From positions 186,001 to 250,000 of the forward strand of contig JAKFFF010000101.1 in assembly GCA_036677145.1 (NCBI GenBank): a stretch of 64,000 nucleotides of DNA, read 5' to 3'. The notes below the pieces were generated by a model. It did no database searches and was not told the origin of the DNA. It worked only from the letters and a program-made list of their open reading frames with translations. Positions 17,735 through 26,537 of this stretch are shown here, piece after piece (positions within the stretch are counted from its first letter, which is position 1; each line of letters opens with the position of its first letter). The stretch comes from CADEED01 sp036677145. GTDB taxonomy: Bacteria; Pseudomonadota; Gammaproteobacteria; Steroidobacterales; Steroidobacteraceae. A program made the position numbers and the translations under genes.

Positions 17735-18196
17735 TCAATACCTCGGTGTTGGCCGTTGCTCGTCGAGACCCTTCTCGAGAAACACCTTGAGTCGGGTCAG
17801 CGCCAGCTCCCAGTGGCGGCGCTTCTGCAGATAGTACGTTACCCAGCCCTGCGCGGCAGGCACTCCGCTGCTCATCAGGCGCACCGCGGTCTCCGTGGGC
17901 GACAGCCGTTCGAACAGGAAATCCTCGACGATGACGGCGTCCGCGGTGGGCATGCCCGGGGTCGGCAACAGGATCAGGCGCAGGCGCTGCGCGGTCACGA
18001 GCACATCGATGGTGGCGTCGAGCTCTACCCCGCCGCCGAACATGACGTGCAGCCGGCCCCGTTCCCGCGGCGTGATGAGCGCATTCTCGGCGCACCATTG
18101 CGCGAGCAGCCGGCTGTCGGTGAACGCGCGCCACGCCCGTTCCACGGACGCATCGATGGCGACCCGGTGCGCGAAGCTGCGGTAGGCGGCGCTCAC
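17735..18196 (-). CDS. SRPBCC (START/AHSA1-like) domain protein
   Basis: A 153-aa soluble protein with a START-like ligand-binding fold. SFAHRVAIDASVERAWRAFTDSRLLAQWC near the start is the usual first helix-strand of AHSA1/polyketide-cyclase-like proteins, and a C-terminal helix (GWVTYYLQKRRHWELALTRLKVFLEKG) closes the fold. Ligand unknown. The start is a GTG that overlaps the DedA stop (GTGA). Longer in-frame extensions upstream only read antisense or shadow DedA. Confidence 0.8.
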   Translation of the reverse strand: MSAAYRSFAHRVAIDASVERAWRAFTDSRLLAQWCAENALITPRERGRLHVMFGGGVELDATIDVLVTAQRLRLILLPTPGMPTADAVIVEDFLFERLSPTETAVRLMSSGVPAAQGWVTYYLQKRRHWELALTRLKVFLEKGLDEQRPTPRY

Positions 18197-18825
18197 TTTC
18201 GCAGGGCCATCACGACCACGGGGATCATCGACACCACGATGATGCCGATGGTCACCAGGCCGAAGTTCTCCTTGATGAAGGGGAGGTTGCCGAAAAAGTA
18301 CCCCAGCCAGACGAACGACAGCACCCAGGCGATGCCGCCGGCGAAGTTGTATCCCTGGAAGCGCGCGTACGGCATGCGCGCGACACCCGCGACGAACGGC
18401 GCGCAGGTGCGCAGGATCGGCAGGAACCGCGACAACACGATGGTCATCGGGCCGTACTTGACGAAAAACGCCTCGGTGCGCTGCAGGTATTCCACCTTGA
18501 GGAAGCGAATGCGCCCGCTGAAGGCCGGCGGCCCTATCCACCTGCCGATGTGATAGTTAGTCGTATTGCCGGCGATCGCCGCGACGATGAGCAGCAGCGA
18601 AAGCAACGGCGCCGACAACGTGCCGCTGGTGTCGACCGCGGCGAGCGCGCCGGCCGCGAACAGCAGCGAATCGCCCGGCAGGAACGGCGTGACCACGAGC
18701 CCCGTCTCCGCGAAGACGATCAGGAACAGGATGAGGTAGATCCAGAAGCCGTAGTTGCGCAGCAACTCGACGAGGTGCGAATCGAGATGCAGGATGAAAT
18801 CGACGAACCAGTGCAGCAACTCCAT
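18193..18825 (-). CDS. DedA family membrane protein
   Basis: A 210-aa inner-membrane protein of the DedA (SNARE-associated) family; some members flip undecaprenyl phosphate or phospholipids. Visible signatures are ETGLVVTPFLPGDSLLFAAG, GNTTNYHIGRWIGPP and LSRFLPILRTCAPFVAGVARMP. The last contains the conserved basic residue of the re-entrant loop. The ATG at 18825 is chosen because MELLHWFVDFILHLD gives the normal family opening. It is 7 bp downstream of the S41 protease stop and overlaps the SRPBCC gene by four bases. Confidence 0.9.
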   Translation of the reverse strand: MELLHWFVDFILHLDSHLVELLRNYGFWIYLILFLIVFAETGLVVTPFLPGDSLLFAAGALAAVDTSGTLSAPLLSLLLIVAAIAGNTTNYHIGRWIGPPAFSGRIRFLKVEYLQRTEAFFVKYGPMTIVLSRFLPILRTCAPFVAGVARMPYARFQGYNFAGGIAWVLSFVWLGYFFGNLPFIKENFGLVTIGIIVVSMIPVVVMALRK

Positions 18826-18832
18826 GCGGCGC

Positions 18833-20134
18833 TTACTTGCGGATCGCCGCGGGCCGTTGGCCCGCGGAATCGCTGCTCGCGGTGAGCCCGCGTGCCGCCG
18901 GCCGCAACTTGCGTCCGGCGAGCAATTCGAGCGCGGCGTGCACCGCCGGGTCGCGAGTGGCCAGTGTCTGCCTCGCGCGCGCGTCGTCGAAATCGACTGG
19001 CGCGCCATCCACGTCATCGAATACCTGGTCCGGCTGGATCCCGCTGCCCTGGATCCAGCGGCCCGAGGGCGTCAGGTAACGCGACGTCGTGAGCTTGATC
19101 GCGCGGCCCTGCGAGAGTGGAATCACCGTCTGCACCGAACCCTTGCCGAAGGTGCGCCGCCCTAACAAGGTTGCGCGCCGGTGATCCTGCAGCGCGCCGG
19201 CCAGGATTTCAGCGGCCGAGGCAGTGCCGCCGTTCACCAGCGCGACAATGGGAACTCCCGGGAACACATCGCCCGGCGTCGCCGCCATGCTGAAACGCGC
19301 CGCCGGCGTGCGGCCGTCGGCGCTCACGATCACGCCTTCCTCGAGCAACTGGTCGGCAACTTCCACGGCCGATTCCAGCACGCCGCCGGGATTGTTGCGC
19401 AGGTCGAGTACTACGCCGCGCGGTTTTGCGGGCAGGTCGCGCCGCGCGCGGGCGACGCTCGCGGCGAAGTCTTCGCCCGTGGTCTCGCTGAAATTGGTGA
19501 TGCGCGCGTACAGGTAGCCGCCGTCGAGCGGGATGATCACCACGCTGTGCACGTCCACCTGCGCGCGCTGGACGGTGAATTCCAGCGGCAGCACCGATCC
19601 GGTCCGCATCACGGCGAGTTTCACGAACGAACCGCGCGGGCCGCGCATGCGCGACATCGCCCCGTCGAGATCGGCGCCAACCGGTTCCCCGTCGATCGCG
19701 GAGATCATGTCGCCGCTGCGGATGCCGGCCGCCGCGGCCGGCGAATCGCGGAACGGACGCACGACCCGCAACGCACGATCCGCGGTCGAAACTTCGATGC
19801 CGATGCCCGCGTAGGTCCCGGCGGTGGCGACGCGCAAATCGGCGTACTCCTCGGCGTCGAGATAGGACGAATAGGGATCGAGGCCGCCCAACACGCCGCG
19901 CATCGCCGCGTCGAGGAGATCGGATCGCGAAATGTCCTGCACGTACTCGCGCTGCACGCGCTCCACGACCTCGTTGAGCTGCGCGGTTTCATTGTCGGCG
20001 AGCGCATTGGCCGGACGCGGCTCAACGGGCGCCGCCGCGGTGGCGGACGCGGCAACAGGCTCACGGTGCGCGAATACCGCACCGCCAGCGGCAATCACGA
20101 TGCCGATCACGATCCCGATGAGCAGCAGCTTCAT
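18833..20134 (-). CDS. S41 family C-terminal processing protease
   Basis: A 433-aa periplasmic serine protease of the Ctp/Prc type. One N-terminal membrane or signal segment (MKLLLIGIVIGIVIAAGGAVFA) is followed by a PDZ domain (TAGTYAGIGIEVS to SGDMISAIDGEPV) and the S41 catalytic domain. The Ser/Lys dyad is visible: Ser near 306 in NGGTASAAEI and Lys near 331 in RTFGKGSVQT. Such enzymes cut C termini of envelope proteins. EnvC is encoded two genes upstream, an arrangement common in proteobacteria (envC followed by ctpA), although here an EAL-domain gene lies between them. Confidence 0.92.
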   Translation of the reverse strand: MKLLLIGIVIGIVIAAGGAVFAHREPVAASATAAAPVEPRPANALADNETAQLNEVVERVQREYVQDISRSDLLDAAMRGVLGGLDPYSSYLDAEEYADLRVATAGTYAGIGIEVSTADRALRVVRPFRDSPAAAAGIRSGDMISAIDGEPVGADLDGAMSRMRGPRGSFVKLAVMRTGSVLPLEFTVQRAQVDVHSVVIIPLDGGYLYARITNFSETTGEDFAASVARARRDLPAKPRGVVLDLRNNPGGVLESAVEVADQLLEEGVIVSADGRTPAARFSMAATPGDVFPGVPIVALVNGGTASAAEILAGALQDHRRATLLGRRTFGKGSVQTVIPLSQGRAIKLTTSRYLTPSGRWIQGSGIQPDQVFDDVDGAPVDFDDARARQTLATRDPAVHAALELLAGRKLRPAARGLTASSDSAGQRPAAIRK

Positions 20135-20191
20135 GGGCGCAAATCCTACCGCAGATCGGGAAGCGGACGGTGACCGCGGGTTCGAGGCAGG

Positions 20192-22414
20192 TCAGCCCGC
20201 GTCCCGCGCGGGTTCGTCGAACAGGAATGCCCCGGGAGTCGCGGCGGCGAGCACCGGTAAAACGTCGAGGACTTCGCCCACCGGCACGGGGCGGGCAATG
20301 GCGAAACCCTGGCCGTAGTCGACACCGAGTGCGCGCACGCGCGCGCGGATCTCCTCGGTCTCGACGTACTCGGCGACCGTAGTGATGTTCATGGCGCGCG
20401 CGAGTTGCGCGATGGCGCGCACCATCGATTCGGCGCGTTCGTCGCGCAGGATGTCGCGCACGAAACTGCCGTCGATCTTGAGCATCGAGACCGGCATTGC
20501 GCGCAGGTAGGAAAGCGATGACAGGCCGGTCCCGAAATCGTCGAGCGCGACCCCGCAACCGAGCTTGCGCAACCGCGACATCAGCGCTTCCGCATCTTTC
20601 ATGCTCGCGACCGCGGCGCTTTCGGTGAGCTCGAAGCAGAACACGGCCGGGTTTATGCGGCTGTTTTCGATGCTGCGGATCACGTAGTCGGGGAATTCCT
20701 CGTCGGTGAGCGACTGGCCGGAGAAGTTGATCGTGAAGGTGACCGGCGCCCGGGCCAGCAGCTCGCGGCGCGGACGCAGCAGGTCGATCACCGTCGAAAT
20801 GACCCAGCGATCGATGGTCGGCATCATCTGGTAACGCAGCGCCGCGGAAAGGAAACGATCCGGTCCGATGCTGTTGCCGTCCGGATCGAGCATGCGCAAC
20901 AACAGTTCGTAATGCGGCTTCGCGTGCCCGTCGTCGACGAACGGCAGGATCATCTGCGCTTCGAGACGCAGCCGGTTTTCCGCCAGCGCGGCGCGCACGT
21001 CGGTCGCGACGTTGATGTCGGTGAAGCGGCGGATGATGCTGACGTCATTTTCCTGGAAAGTCTCCAGGCGATTGCGGCCACGATCCTTGGCGGCCTTGCA
21101 CGCGGATTCGGCTTCCGCAAGCGAGCGGCCGATGTCGCCATCAGGAGCGTTGAACGGCGTGACACCGAGGCTGATCGACAAGCGGAACCGCGCATCGACG
21201 TTGGCGGTAGACAGGCGGGTGACGCCTTCGCGCAATCCTTCGCCGAACATCGCCGCCTCGTCCATCTCGGAGGGCATGACGACCGCGAAGCGGTCGCCGG
21301 AGATACGCGCCGCGACCGAATTCGGCGGCAGGTGTTTGCGCAGCAGGTCGCCGATCTGCGCGATGGCCTGGTCGCCGATGTGCATGCCGAAGTTTTCGTT
21401 GATCACGTGCAGCTCGTCGATGTCGACGTACAGCAGGCTCCAGCGCTGCGCGCGCGCCTGGGCGTCCGTGAACGTGAGTTTCACGCGTTGTTCGAGCGCC
21501 GCGCGCGTCAGCAATCCGGACAACGTGTCGTAGCTGGTTTCGATGCTCGCCGCGACCTTGCGCGCGAGCAGATCCGCGAGATGCACGTCGCGACCCACGA
21601 ATTCCGGCGCCTCGAGGCGGCGGAACAACGCGAGCACGCCCGAGGTACGGCCCGATCCCTGCCGCAGCGGGCACGCCAGGATGCGGTAGGGAATCGCGAC
21701 CTGTCCCGCCTGCGTCGCGATCCTGTTGATCACGAGCGGATCGGAACGTGTCTGCGTGATCGCGAGCAATTGCTTCTGTGTCCGGGTGAGGATGCTGCCG
21801 TCACCCGAATCGGGATGCGTGAGGACCAGGCCTTTGTCCGGCACCACGATGCCGGCCAGCACGCACTTGAGGTGCCCGGCCGCATTCGCCAGCAGACTTT
21901 GCAGATCATCCGAACTGCTGGCCTGCGGATGACTGCCGGTGACCGTCAGCAGCAGCTCGAGATCCTTGTCGCGCGCGGTCAGCGATTCGTTGAGCAGCGC
22001 GATGTCGGCGCGCGCCAGCAGGTCGCGCCGCAGTAGTTCGATCGCGGGCCGAAGCTGGTCGTACACATAGGAGAACGGCAGCAAGTCGCCGTCCATCTTG
22101 AGCCGGTTGCAGACGACCGCCACGGTGGCGGCGATGTTGCCGCCCGTGTCGCGCAGCCAGAATAGATAGGCGGGGCCGTCGTCCTGCAGCACACCGAGTT
22201 GGCCGACGCCGTCGCGGTCGGCGTCGATATGTGTCGTGGCCTGGAGCACCAGCGCGAACAGATCGGGGTTCGTTTCCGCCGAGCTGGCCCAGAGAAGCTT
22301 GCCAGCGGTGTCAAAGAGGCACACGGAGGCCGCGCGCGGCAGCAGCGAGCGCACCAGCTGGGCGTACGGCTCCATGGAGTCTTCAAAGGTCATCAACCCG
22401 GAACGATCCCTCAT
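20192..22414 (-). CDS. GGDEF-EAL protein; probable c-di-GMP phosphodiesterase with a degenerate GGDEF
   Basis: About 740 aa. An N-terminal sensor-like region lacks a domain I can name. A GAF-like region (residues about 150-290) is followed by a GGDEF domain, then an EAL domain. The GGDEF signature reads SGDRF, so cyclase activity is unlikely. The EAL domain keeps the catalytic set: ELLLR, NFSGQSL, ELTES, DDFGTGLSSLSYL, LKIDGSFV and VETEE. It therefore probably hydrolyses c-di-GMP, with GGDEF as a sensor. No membrane helix is seen. The start is uncertain: ATG at 22414 (MRDRSG) or at 22393 (MTFEDS). Confidence 0.88.
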   Translation of the reverse strand: MRDRSGLMTFEDSMEPYAQLVRSLLPRAASVCLFDTAGKLLWASSAETNPDLFALVLQATTHIDADRDGVGQLGVLQDDGPAYLFWLRDTGGNIAATVAVVCNRLKMDGDLLPFSYVYDQLRPAIELLRRDLLARADIALLNESLTARDKDLELLLTVTGSHPQASSSDDLQSLLANAAGHLKCVLAGIVVPDKGLVLTHPDSGDGSILTRTQKQLLAITQTRSDPLVINRIATQAGQVAIPYRILACPLRQGSGRTSGVLALFRRLEAPEFVGRDVHLADLLARKVAASIETSYDTLSGLLTRAALEQRVKLTFTDAQARAQRWSLLYVDIDELHVINENFGMHIGDQAIAQIGDLLRKHLPPNSVAARISGDRFAVVMPSEMDEAAMFGEGLREGVTRLSTANVDARFRLSISLGVTPFNAPDGDIGRSLAEAESACKAAKDRGRNRLETFQENDVSIIRRFTDINVATDVRAALAENRLRLEAQMILPFVDDGHAKPHYELLLRMLDPDGNSIGPDRFLSAALRYQMMPTIDRWVISTVIDLLRPRRELLARAPVTFTINFSGQSLTDEEFPDYVIRSIENSRINPAVFCFELTESAAVASMKDAEALMSRLRKLGCGVALDDFGTGLSSLSYLRAMPVSMLKIDGSFVRDILRDERAESMVRAIAQLARAMNITTVAEYVETEEIRARVRALGVDYGQGFAIARPVPVGEVLDVLPVLAAATPGAFLFDEPARDAG

Positions 22415-22475
22415 CCGTGGAACTACGGCGTTGATGGAGTTGGCGTTTTCCCTCGGATAATCCCTAAGGTTTTCC

Positions 22476-23657
22476 CTAGGGAGCGGCGCTGCTGAACCAG
22501 GGTCGTGGATCGACCGGACGGCCGCCCTTGCGAATCTCGAAATAGAGCTCCGGACGCGGCCGGCCCCCGGAATCACCCATGGTCGCTATGGTGTCGCCGG
22601 CGGTGACCCGCTCGCCAACCTCTTTGTAGAGCCGGTCGTTGTGGCCGTACAGGCTCAGGTAACCATCACCGTGATCGATGATGGTCAGCAAACCCAGGCC
22701 CGACAGCCAGTCCGCGTACACGACCCGGCCGTGATACACGGCGCGTACCGGGGTGCCTTGCGAGCCAGCCAGCAACATGCCGTCCCACTTCATGCCGCCC
22801 GCGCGGGTCTGGCCATAGGCAGCCACCAGCTTGCCGGACACCGGCCAGGCGAGCTTGCCGCGCAGTTTCGCGAACGCGTCCTTGCTGTCGGTCGGAAACT
22901 TGTCGATGCGCTCGAGCGCGCGCCGCAACTCGCGCACGAGTTTCTCGAGACCGCCTTGCTGGTCCTTGAGACGCTCCATTTCCTTGGCGCGGTTCTTCGA
23001 TTCGGTTTCGAGCGATACGAGTGCGCGGCCGCGCCGTTCACGCGCGGATTGCAGCCGCGACACCTCGCTGGCCTGACGTTGTTCGAGCGCGGTGAGGCGC
23101 TGTTCCTCGCTCGCGAGTTGCTCGTCGAGCGCCGCGAGCTCGCCGATGTGCGCGTTGATCGCCGCGATCTGGTCGGCGCGCGCGCGCCCGAAATAGCGGT
23201 AGTACGTGAGCACGCGGCCGGCTTCGGCCGGATCGCGCTGGTTGAGCAGTAGTTTGATCGGCTCCTGGGCGCCGATCATGTGCGCCGCGCGGATCTGCCC
23301 GGCGAGCGCGGCGCGATCGCGCGACAGCGCGCCCTCCTCGGTGCGCCGCTGGGTCGCCAGTTCGGCGCGGCGCGCGGTGTGCCGCGCGCGTTCGCGCTTG
23401 AGCTTGTCGAGCTCGCCGCGCGCGTCGCCCACGGTTTTCTCGGATTCTTCCAGTTCCTTCGCGAGCTTGTCGCGCCGGCCGGCATCGCGCTCCATCTCGG
23501 CGCGCACCTTCTCCAGCTGCGCGCGCACCGCCTTGAGGTCCGCTTCCGCCTTGGCCGGATTCGGGTCGCTGGCGGCGGACAGGACTCCCGCGGTCAAGCA
23601 GGCGAAAAGGATGGCCAGCGGAAAGAGGACGGCCCGGAAGGGTTGGCGCATGGTCAT
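22476..23657 (-). CDS. envC: Murein hydrolase activator EnvC family protein (coiled coil plus LytM)
   Basis: A 393-aa periplasmic protein that activates cell-division amidases. A signal peptide (ending near VLSAAS) leads a long coiled coil (residues about 35-260, rich in Glu, Arg and Leu), followed by a LytM/M23 domain. The metal-binding Hxxx(D) site of active M23 enzymes is lost: the first motif reads MKWDGMLLAG, much as in E. coli EnvC. The later YGHNDRLYK and YFEIRKGGRPVDP are kept. It should thus be a non-catalytic activator. ATG at 23657 or 23651 are both possible starts. Confidence 0.9.
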   Translation of the reverse strand: MTMRQPFRAVLFPLAILFACLTAGVLSAASDPNPAKAEADLKAVRAQLEKVRAEMERDAGRRDKLAKELEESEKTVGDARGELDKLKRERARHTARRAELATQRRTEEGALSRDRAALAGQIRAAHMIGAQEPIKLLLNQRDPAEAGRVLTYYRYFGRARADQIAAINAHIGELAALDEQLASEEQRLTALEQRQASEVSRLQSARERRGRALVSLETESKNRAKEMERLKDQQGGLEKLVRELRRALERIDKFPTDSKDAFAKLRGKLAWPVSGKLVAAYGQTRAGGMKWDGMLLAGSQGTPVRAVYHGRVVYADWLSGLGLLTIIDHGDGYLSLYGHNDRLYKEVGERVTAGDTIATMGDSGGRPRPELYFEIRKGGRPVDPRPWFSSAAP

Positions 23658-23747
23658 ATTATTGCCGCGCCGCGCCCGGAAACGGCCGGAAAAACACCGC
23701 TAACTGGCCGGAAGTGGTCGGAAGCGGGCGATGACAGGCACTGCCGC

Positions 23748-23753
23748 TATAAT
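23748..23753 (+). promoter_or_regulatory. Probable -10 box before the rhodanese-grxC-secB genes
   Basis: A perfect TATAAT followed by GCGC, 38 bp before the rhodanese start codon. I cannot find a convincing -35 box at 16-18 bp. The same TATAAT/GCGC arrangement is seen before other genes in the window. Confidence 0.45.
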
Positions 23754-23791
23754 GCGCTCCCTTTTTTGACCGGCCGGACGCACCAGCGCGC

Positions 23792-24217
23792 ATGGAAAGA
23801 CTGATCCAGTACGTGACCGCCCACCCCCTGCTCGTGAGCGCCGCCGTGCTCGCGCTGGTGATCGTGGTCACTTTCGAAGCCCGGATGCGCAAGAGCGCGT
23901 TCGCGGCCGTATCCGCGCAAGAACTGATCCGGCTGATGAACCAGGGCGCGTTGGTGCTCGACATCCGCAAGCCCGAGGAATTCGCCGCCGGCCATGTGAG
24001 CGGCGCCAAGCAGCTCGCCTCCGACAAGATCCTCACCGCCGGGGATACCTTCAAGCGCTTCAAGGAAAAGCCCGTGGTCGTTTACTGCGATTCGGGTTCG
24101 CTCGCGGCCGCGGCCGTGCGCCAGCTTCATGAGCAGGGATTCACGCAGGCATTCACGCTGCGCGGCGGCTTCGCCGGCTGGCGTGCGGAGAACCTGCCGG
24201 TCGCGAAGGCGGCCTGA
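23792..24217 (+). CDS. Membrane-anchored rhodanese-like protein (YibN type)
   Basis: A 141-aa protein with one N-terminal membrane helix (LLVSAAVLALVIVVTFEA) and a cytosolic rhodanese domain. The catalytic cysteine is at about residue 99 in VVVYCDSGSLAAAA, and LDIRKPEEFAAGHVSGA is the family's CH2A-like motif. It could transfer sulfur or act as a redox protein. The order rhodanese-grxC-secB-gpsA is a well-known proteobacterial arrangement (yibN-grxC-secB-gpsA in E. coli). Its TGA overlaps the grxC ATG by one base. Confidence 0.92.
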   Translation: MERLIQYVTAHPLLVSAAVLALVIVVTFEARMRKSAFAAVSAQELIRLMNQGALVLDIRKPEEFAAGHVSGAKQLASDKILTAGDTFKRFKEKPVVVYCDSGSLAAAAVRQLHEQGFTQAFTLRGGFAGWRAENLPVAKAA

Positions 24218-24492
24218 TGACTCAGCCCCTGATGAATCAACCCAGGGTTACGATCTACGCCACGGGCTGGTGCCCGTACTGCGAACGCGCGCGCCGGCTG
24301 CTCGGCGCCAAGCAGGTCGCGTTCGACGAGATCGACGTCGAAGCGGCGCCCGAGAAGCGCGCCGAGATGCAGAACCGCAGCGGCCGCAGAACCGTGCCGC
24401 AGATTTTCATCGGCGACCAGCACGTGGGCGGATGCGACGATCTGCACGCCCTCGAGGACGCCGGCAAACTCGATGCGCTGCTGGGCAAATGA
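24217..24492 (+). CDS. grxC: Glutaredoxin 3
   Basis: A 91-aa dithiol glutaredoxin with the active site CPYC at residues 19-22. The family glutathione-binding residues are in RRTVPQIFIGDQHVGGCDDL (TVP and GGCDD). It reduces protein disulfides and glutathione adducts in the cytosol. The first ATG (overlapping the upstream stop) gives MTQPLMNQPRVTIY; an internal Met at residue 6 is the alternative start and would match other family members more closely. Confidence 0.93.
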   Translation: MTQPLMNQPRVTIYATGWCPYCERARRLLGAKQVAFDEIDVEAAPEKRAEMQNRSGRRTVPQIFIGDQHVGGCDDLHALEDAGKLDALLGK

Positions 24493-24530
24493 GCCCCGGG
24501 CGCTGACTACTTTCAACACAGGAAATCACC

Positions 24531-25016
24531 ATGGAAAACCAGACCGCGCCCGCGGCGAACGCGAACCCCACCGGATCAGTGCTCAGCGTGCAGTCCGTCT
24601 ATCTCAAGGACTGCTCGTACGAAGCGCCCAAGGGTCCGCGTGTCGAAGGCAACTGGAGCCCGCAGATCTCGCTCGACATCAATACGACCACCAACGCCAT
24701 CGCGGCCGAGCTCCATGAGGTGGTGCTGACCGTGACGGTGGGCGCGAAGCAAGGCGAAGCCACCGCCTTCCTCGTCGAGGTGAAACAGGCGGGTGTGTTC
24801 GTGATGCGCGGCCTGAACGCGGAAGAGCAGCGCCGCGCGATCGGCACCGTCTGCCCGAATCTGCTGTTCCCGTACGCGCGCGTCGCCGTGTCGAATCTCG
24901 TGACGCAGGGCGGCTTCCCGAACTTCGTGCTGCCGCCGGTCGATTTCGACCAGCTGTTCGCGCAGGGAATGGCGCGGGCGGCCGCCCAGCAGGCGGCCCA
25001 GGGCACGCCGAACTGA
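24531..25016 (+). CDS. secB: Protein-export chaperone SecB
   Basis: A cytosolic tetrameric chaperone that keeps preproteins unfolded and delivers them to SecA. The 161 aa are typical. Signatures are VQSVYLKDCSYEAPKGP near the start, and NLLFPYARVAVSNLVTQGGFP with LPPVDFDQLF at the end. A strong ribosome site (AGGAAA) precedes the ATG by 7 bp. Confidence 0.96.
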   Translation: MENQTAPAANANPTGSVLSVQSVYLKDCSYEAPKGPRVEGNWSPQISLDINTTTNAIAAELHEVVLTVTVGAKQGEATAFLVEVKQAGVFVMRGLNAEEQRRAIGTVCPNLLFPYARVAVSNLVTQGGFPNFVLPPVDFDQLFAQGMARAAAQQAAQGTPN

Positions 25017-25051
25017 AGCGGCAGCGGAGCGGCGCCGAAATTCCAAACGAA

Positions 25052-26056
25052 TTGGTATACGCACCCATCGCGGTGCTCGGCGCCGGTTCCTGGGGAACCG
25101 CGCTCGCGATCCAGTTCGCGCGCGCCGGTCATCCCACGCGGCTCTGGAGCCGCAACGCGGCCGATGCGTCCGCCATGCGCGCGGCGCGCGTCAATCAACG
25201 TTATCTGCCCGACGCGCGTTTTCCCGACGAGATCGCCGTGCACGACGATCTCGCGGGAGCCGTCGCGGGCGCCACCGCGATCATCGTCTCCGTGCCGAGC
25301 CACGCGCTGCGTGAGTTGCTGGTGCGCCTGAAGCCGCTGCTCGCACACGATGCAAAACTCGCCTGGGCGACCAAGGGCTTCGAACTCGCGACCGGCAAAC
25401 TACCGCACCAGGTGGCGCATGACGTGTTCGGCGACAACCATCCGGTCGCGGTGCTGTCGGGCCCGACGTTCGCGCGCGAAGTCGGCATGGGCCTGCCGAC
25501 TGCGATGACCATCGCCTCCGCGGATTCCAACTACGCCGCGCAACTCGCGCACGCGCTGCACGCCTCCAACTTTCGCGCGTATACGTCCACCGACATCGTC
25601 GGCGTGGAGGTCGGCGGCGCGGTGAAGAACGTGCTCGCGGTGGGCGCGGGCCTGTGCGACGGCCTCGGCTTCGGCGCGAACACGCGCATCGCGCTGATCA
25701 CGCGCGGCCTGACCGAAATCACCCGGCTGGGCGTCGCGCTGGGCGCCCGCGCGGAGACTTTCATGGGGCTCGCCGGCCTCGGTGACCTGGTGCTCACCTG
25801 CACGGACAACCAGTCGCGCAACCGGCGTTTCGGCCTGGCGCTCGCGGCCGGCAAGAGCGTGCAGCAGGCGTTGCAGGAGATCGGCCAGGTGGTCGAGGGA
25901 TACACGGCCGCGCGCGCCGTGCATGAAGTGGCGCGCCGGGAAAACGTCGACATGCCGATCACCGACGGCATCTACCGCATCCTCTACGAGAACGAACCCG
26001 CGAAGGACGTGGTCAAGGGCCTGATGACGCGGCCGATCCGCGCCGAGGTCGAGTAG
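25052..26056 (+). CDS. gpsA: NAD(P)-dependent glycerol-3-phosphate dehydrogenase
   Basis: Makes sn-glycerol-3-phosphate from dihydroxyacetone phosphate for phospholipid synthesis. The 334-aa protein begins with the Rossmann motif VLGAGSWGTALA. LSGPTFAREVGMGLPTA and GGAVKNVLAVGAGLCDGLGFG follow; the latter holds the catalytic Lys. The only start giving this N terminus is a TTG at 25052, since no ATG or GTG lies in frame just upstream and the ribosome site is weak. The gene ends 4 bp from the convergent trmL stop. Confidence 0.95.
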   Translation: MVYAPIAVLGAGSWGTALAIQFARAGHPTRLWSRNAADASAMRAARVNQRYLPDARFPDEIAVHDDLAGAVAGATAIIVSVPSHALRELLVRLKPLLAHDAKLAWATKGFELATGKLPHQVAHDVFGDNHPVAVLSGPTFAREVGMGLPTAMTIASADSNYAAQLAHALHASNFRAYTSTDIVGVEVGGAVKNVLAVGAGLCDGLGFGANTRIALITRGLTEITRLGVALGARAETFMGLAGLGDLVLTCTDNQSRNRRFGLALAAGKSVQQALQEIGQVVEGYTAARAVHEVARRENVDMPITDGIYRILYENEPAKDVVKGLMTRPIRAEVE

Positions 26057-26060
26057 TTAG

Positions 26061-26525
26061 CTAGCCAACGGCGCCACCGAAGCCCACCTGCCGCCAGGCT
26101 TCGTAAACCGCGATCGCCGCGGCGTTCGACAGGTTGAGGCTGCGGTTGCCCGCGAGCATCGGCAGGGACAAAACGTTCTGCGGCGCGATCGTGGCCAGCA
26201 CTTCCGGTGGCAGGCCCCGCCGTTCCGAACCGAACAACAACACGTCACCGCGCGCGAATTGCGCGTCGACGTGGCGCCGCGTGCTGCCGGTTTCGATCGC
26301 GAACCAGTTTCCCGGCAGCGCCGCGCGTGCCGCGGCGTAGTTCTCGTGCAGGTGAACGGTGGCGAGTTCGTCGTAGTCGAGGCCGGCGCGCCGCACGGAT
26401 TTCCGATCGAGCCTGAACCCGATCGGCTTGATGAGATGCAGCTCCGCACCGGTATTCGCGGACAGCCGGATCAGGTTGCCGGTGTTGGGCGGAATCTCGG
26501 GTTCGAAGATGACGATGTGAAACAT
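26061..26525 (-). CDS. trmL: tRNA (cytidine/uridine-34-2'-O)-methyltransferase
   Basis: A 154-aa SPOUT (knotted) methyltransferase that 2'-O-methylates the wobble base of leucine tRNAs. Family motifs: FEPEIPPNTGNLIRLSANTG at the start, LLFGSERRGLPPEVL in the middle, and LPMLAGNRSLNLSNAAAIAVYEAWRQ at the knot. The size matches TrmL (about 155 aa), not the longer SpoU/TrmH proteins. It is convergent with gpsA and follows the TonB-C gene by 12 bp only on the same strand, so co-transcription is possible. Confidence 0.93.
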   Translation of the reverse strand: MFHIVIFEPEIPPNTGNLIRLSANTGAELHLIKPIGFRLDRKSVRRAGLDYDELATVHLHENYAAARAALPGNWFAIETGSTRRHVDAQFARGDVLLFGSERRGLPPEVLATIAPQNVLSLPMLAGNRSLNLSNAAAIAVYEAWRQVGFGGAVG

Positions 26526-26537
26526 CGACGACCGGAA

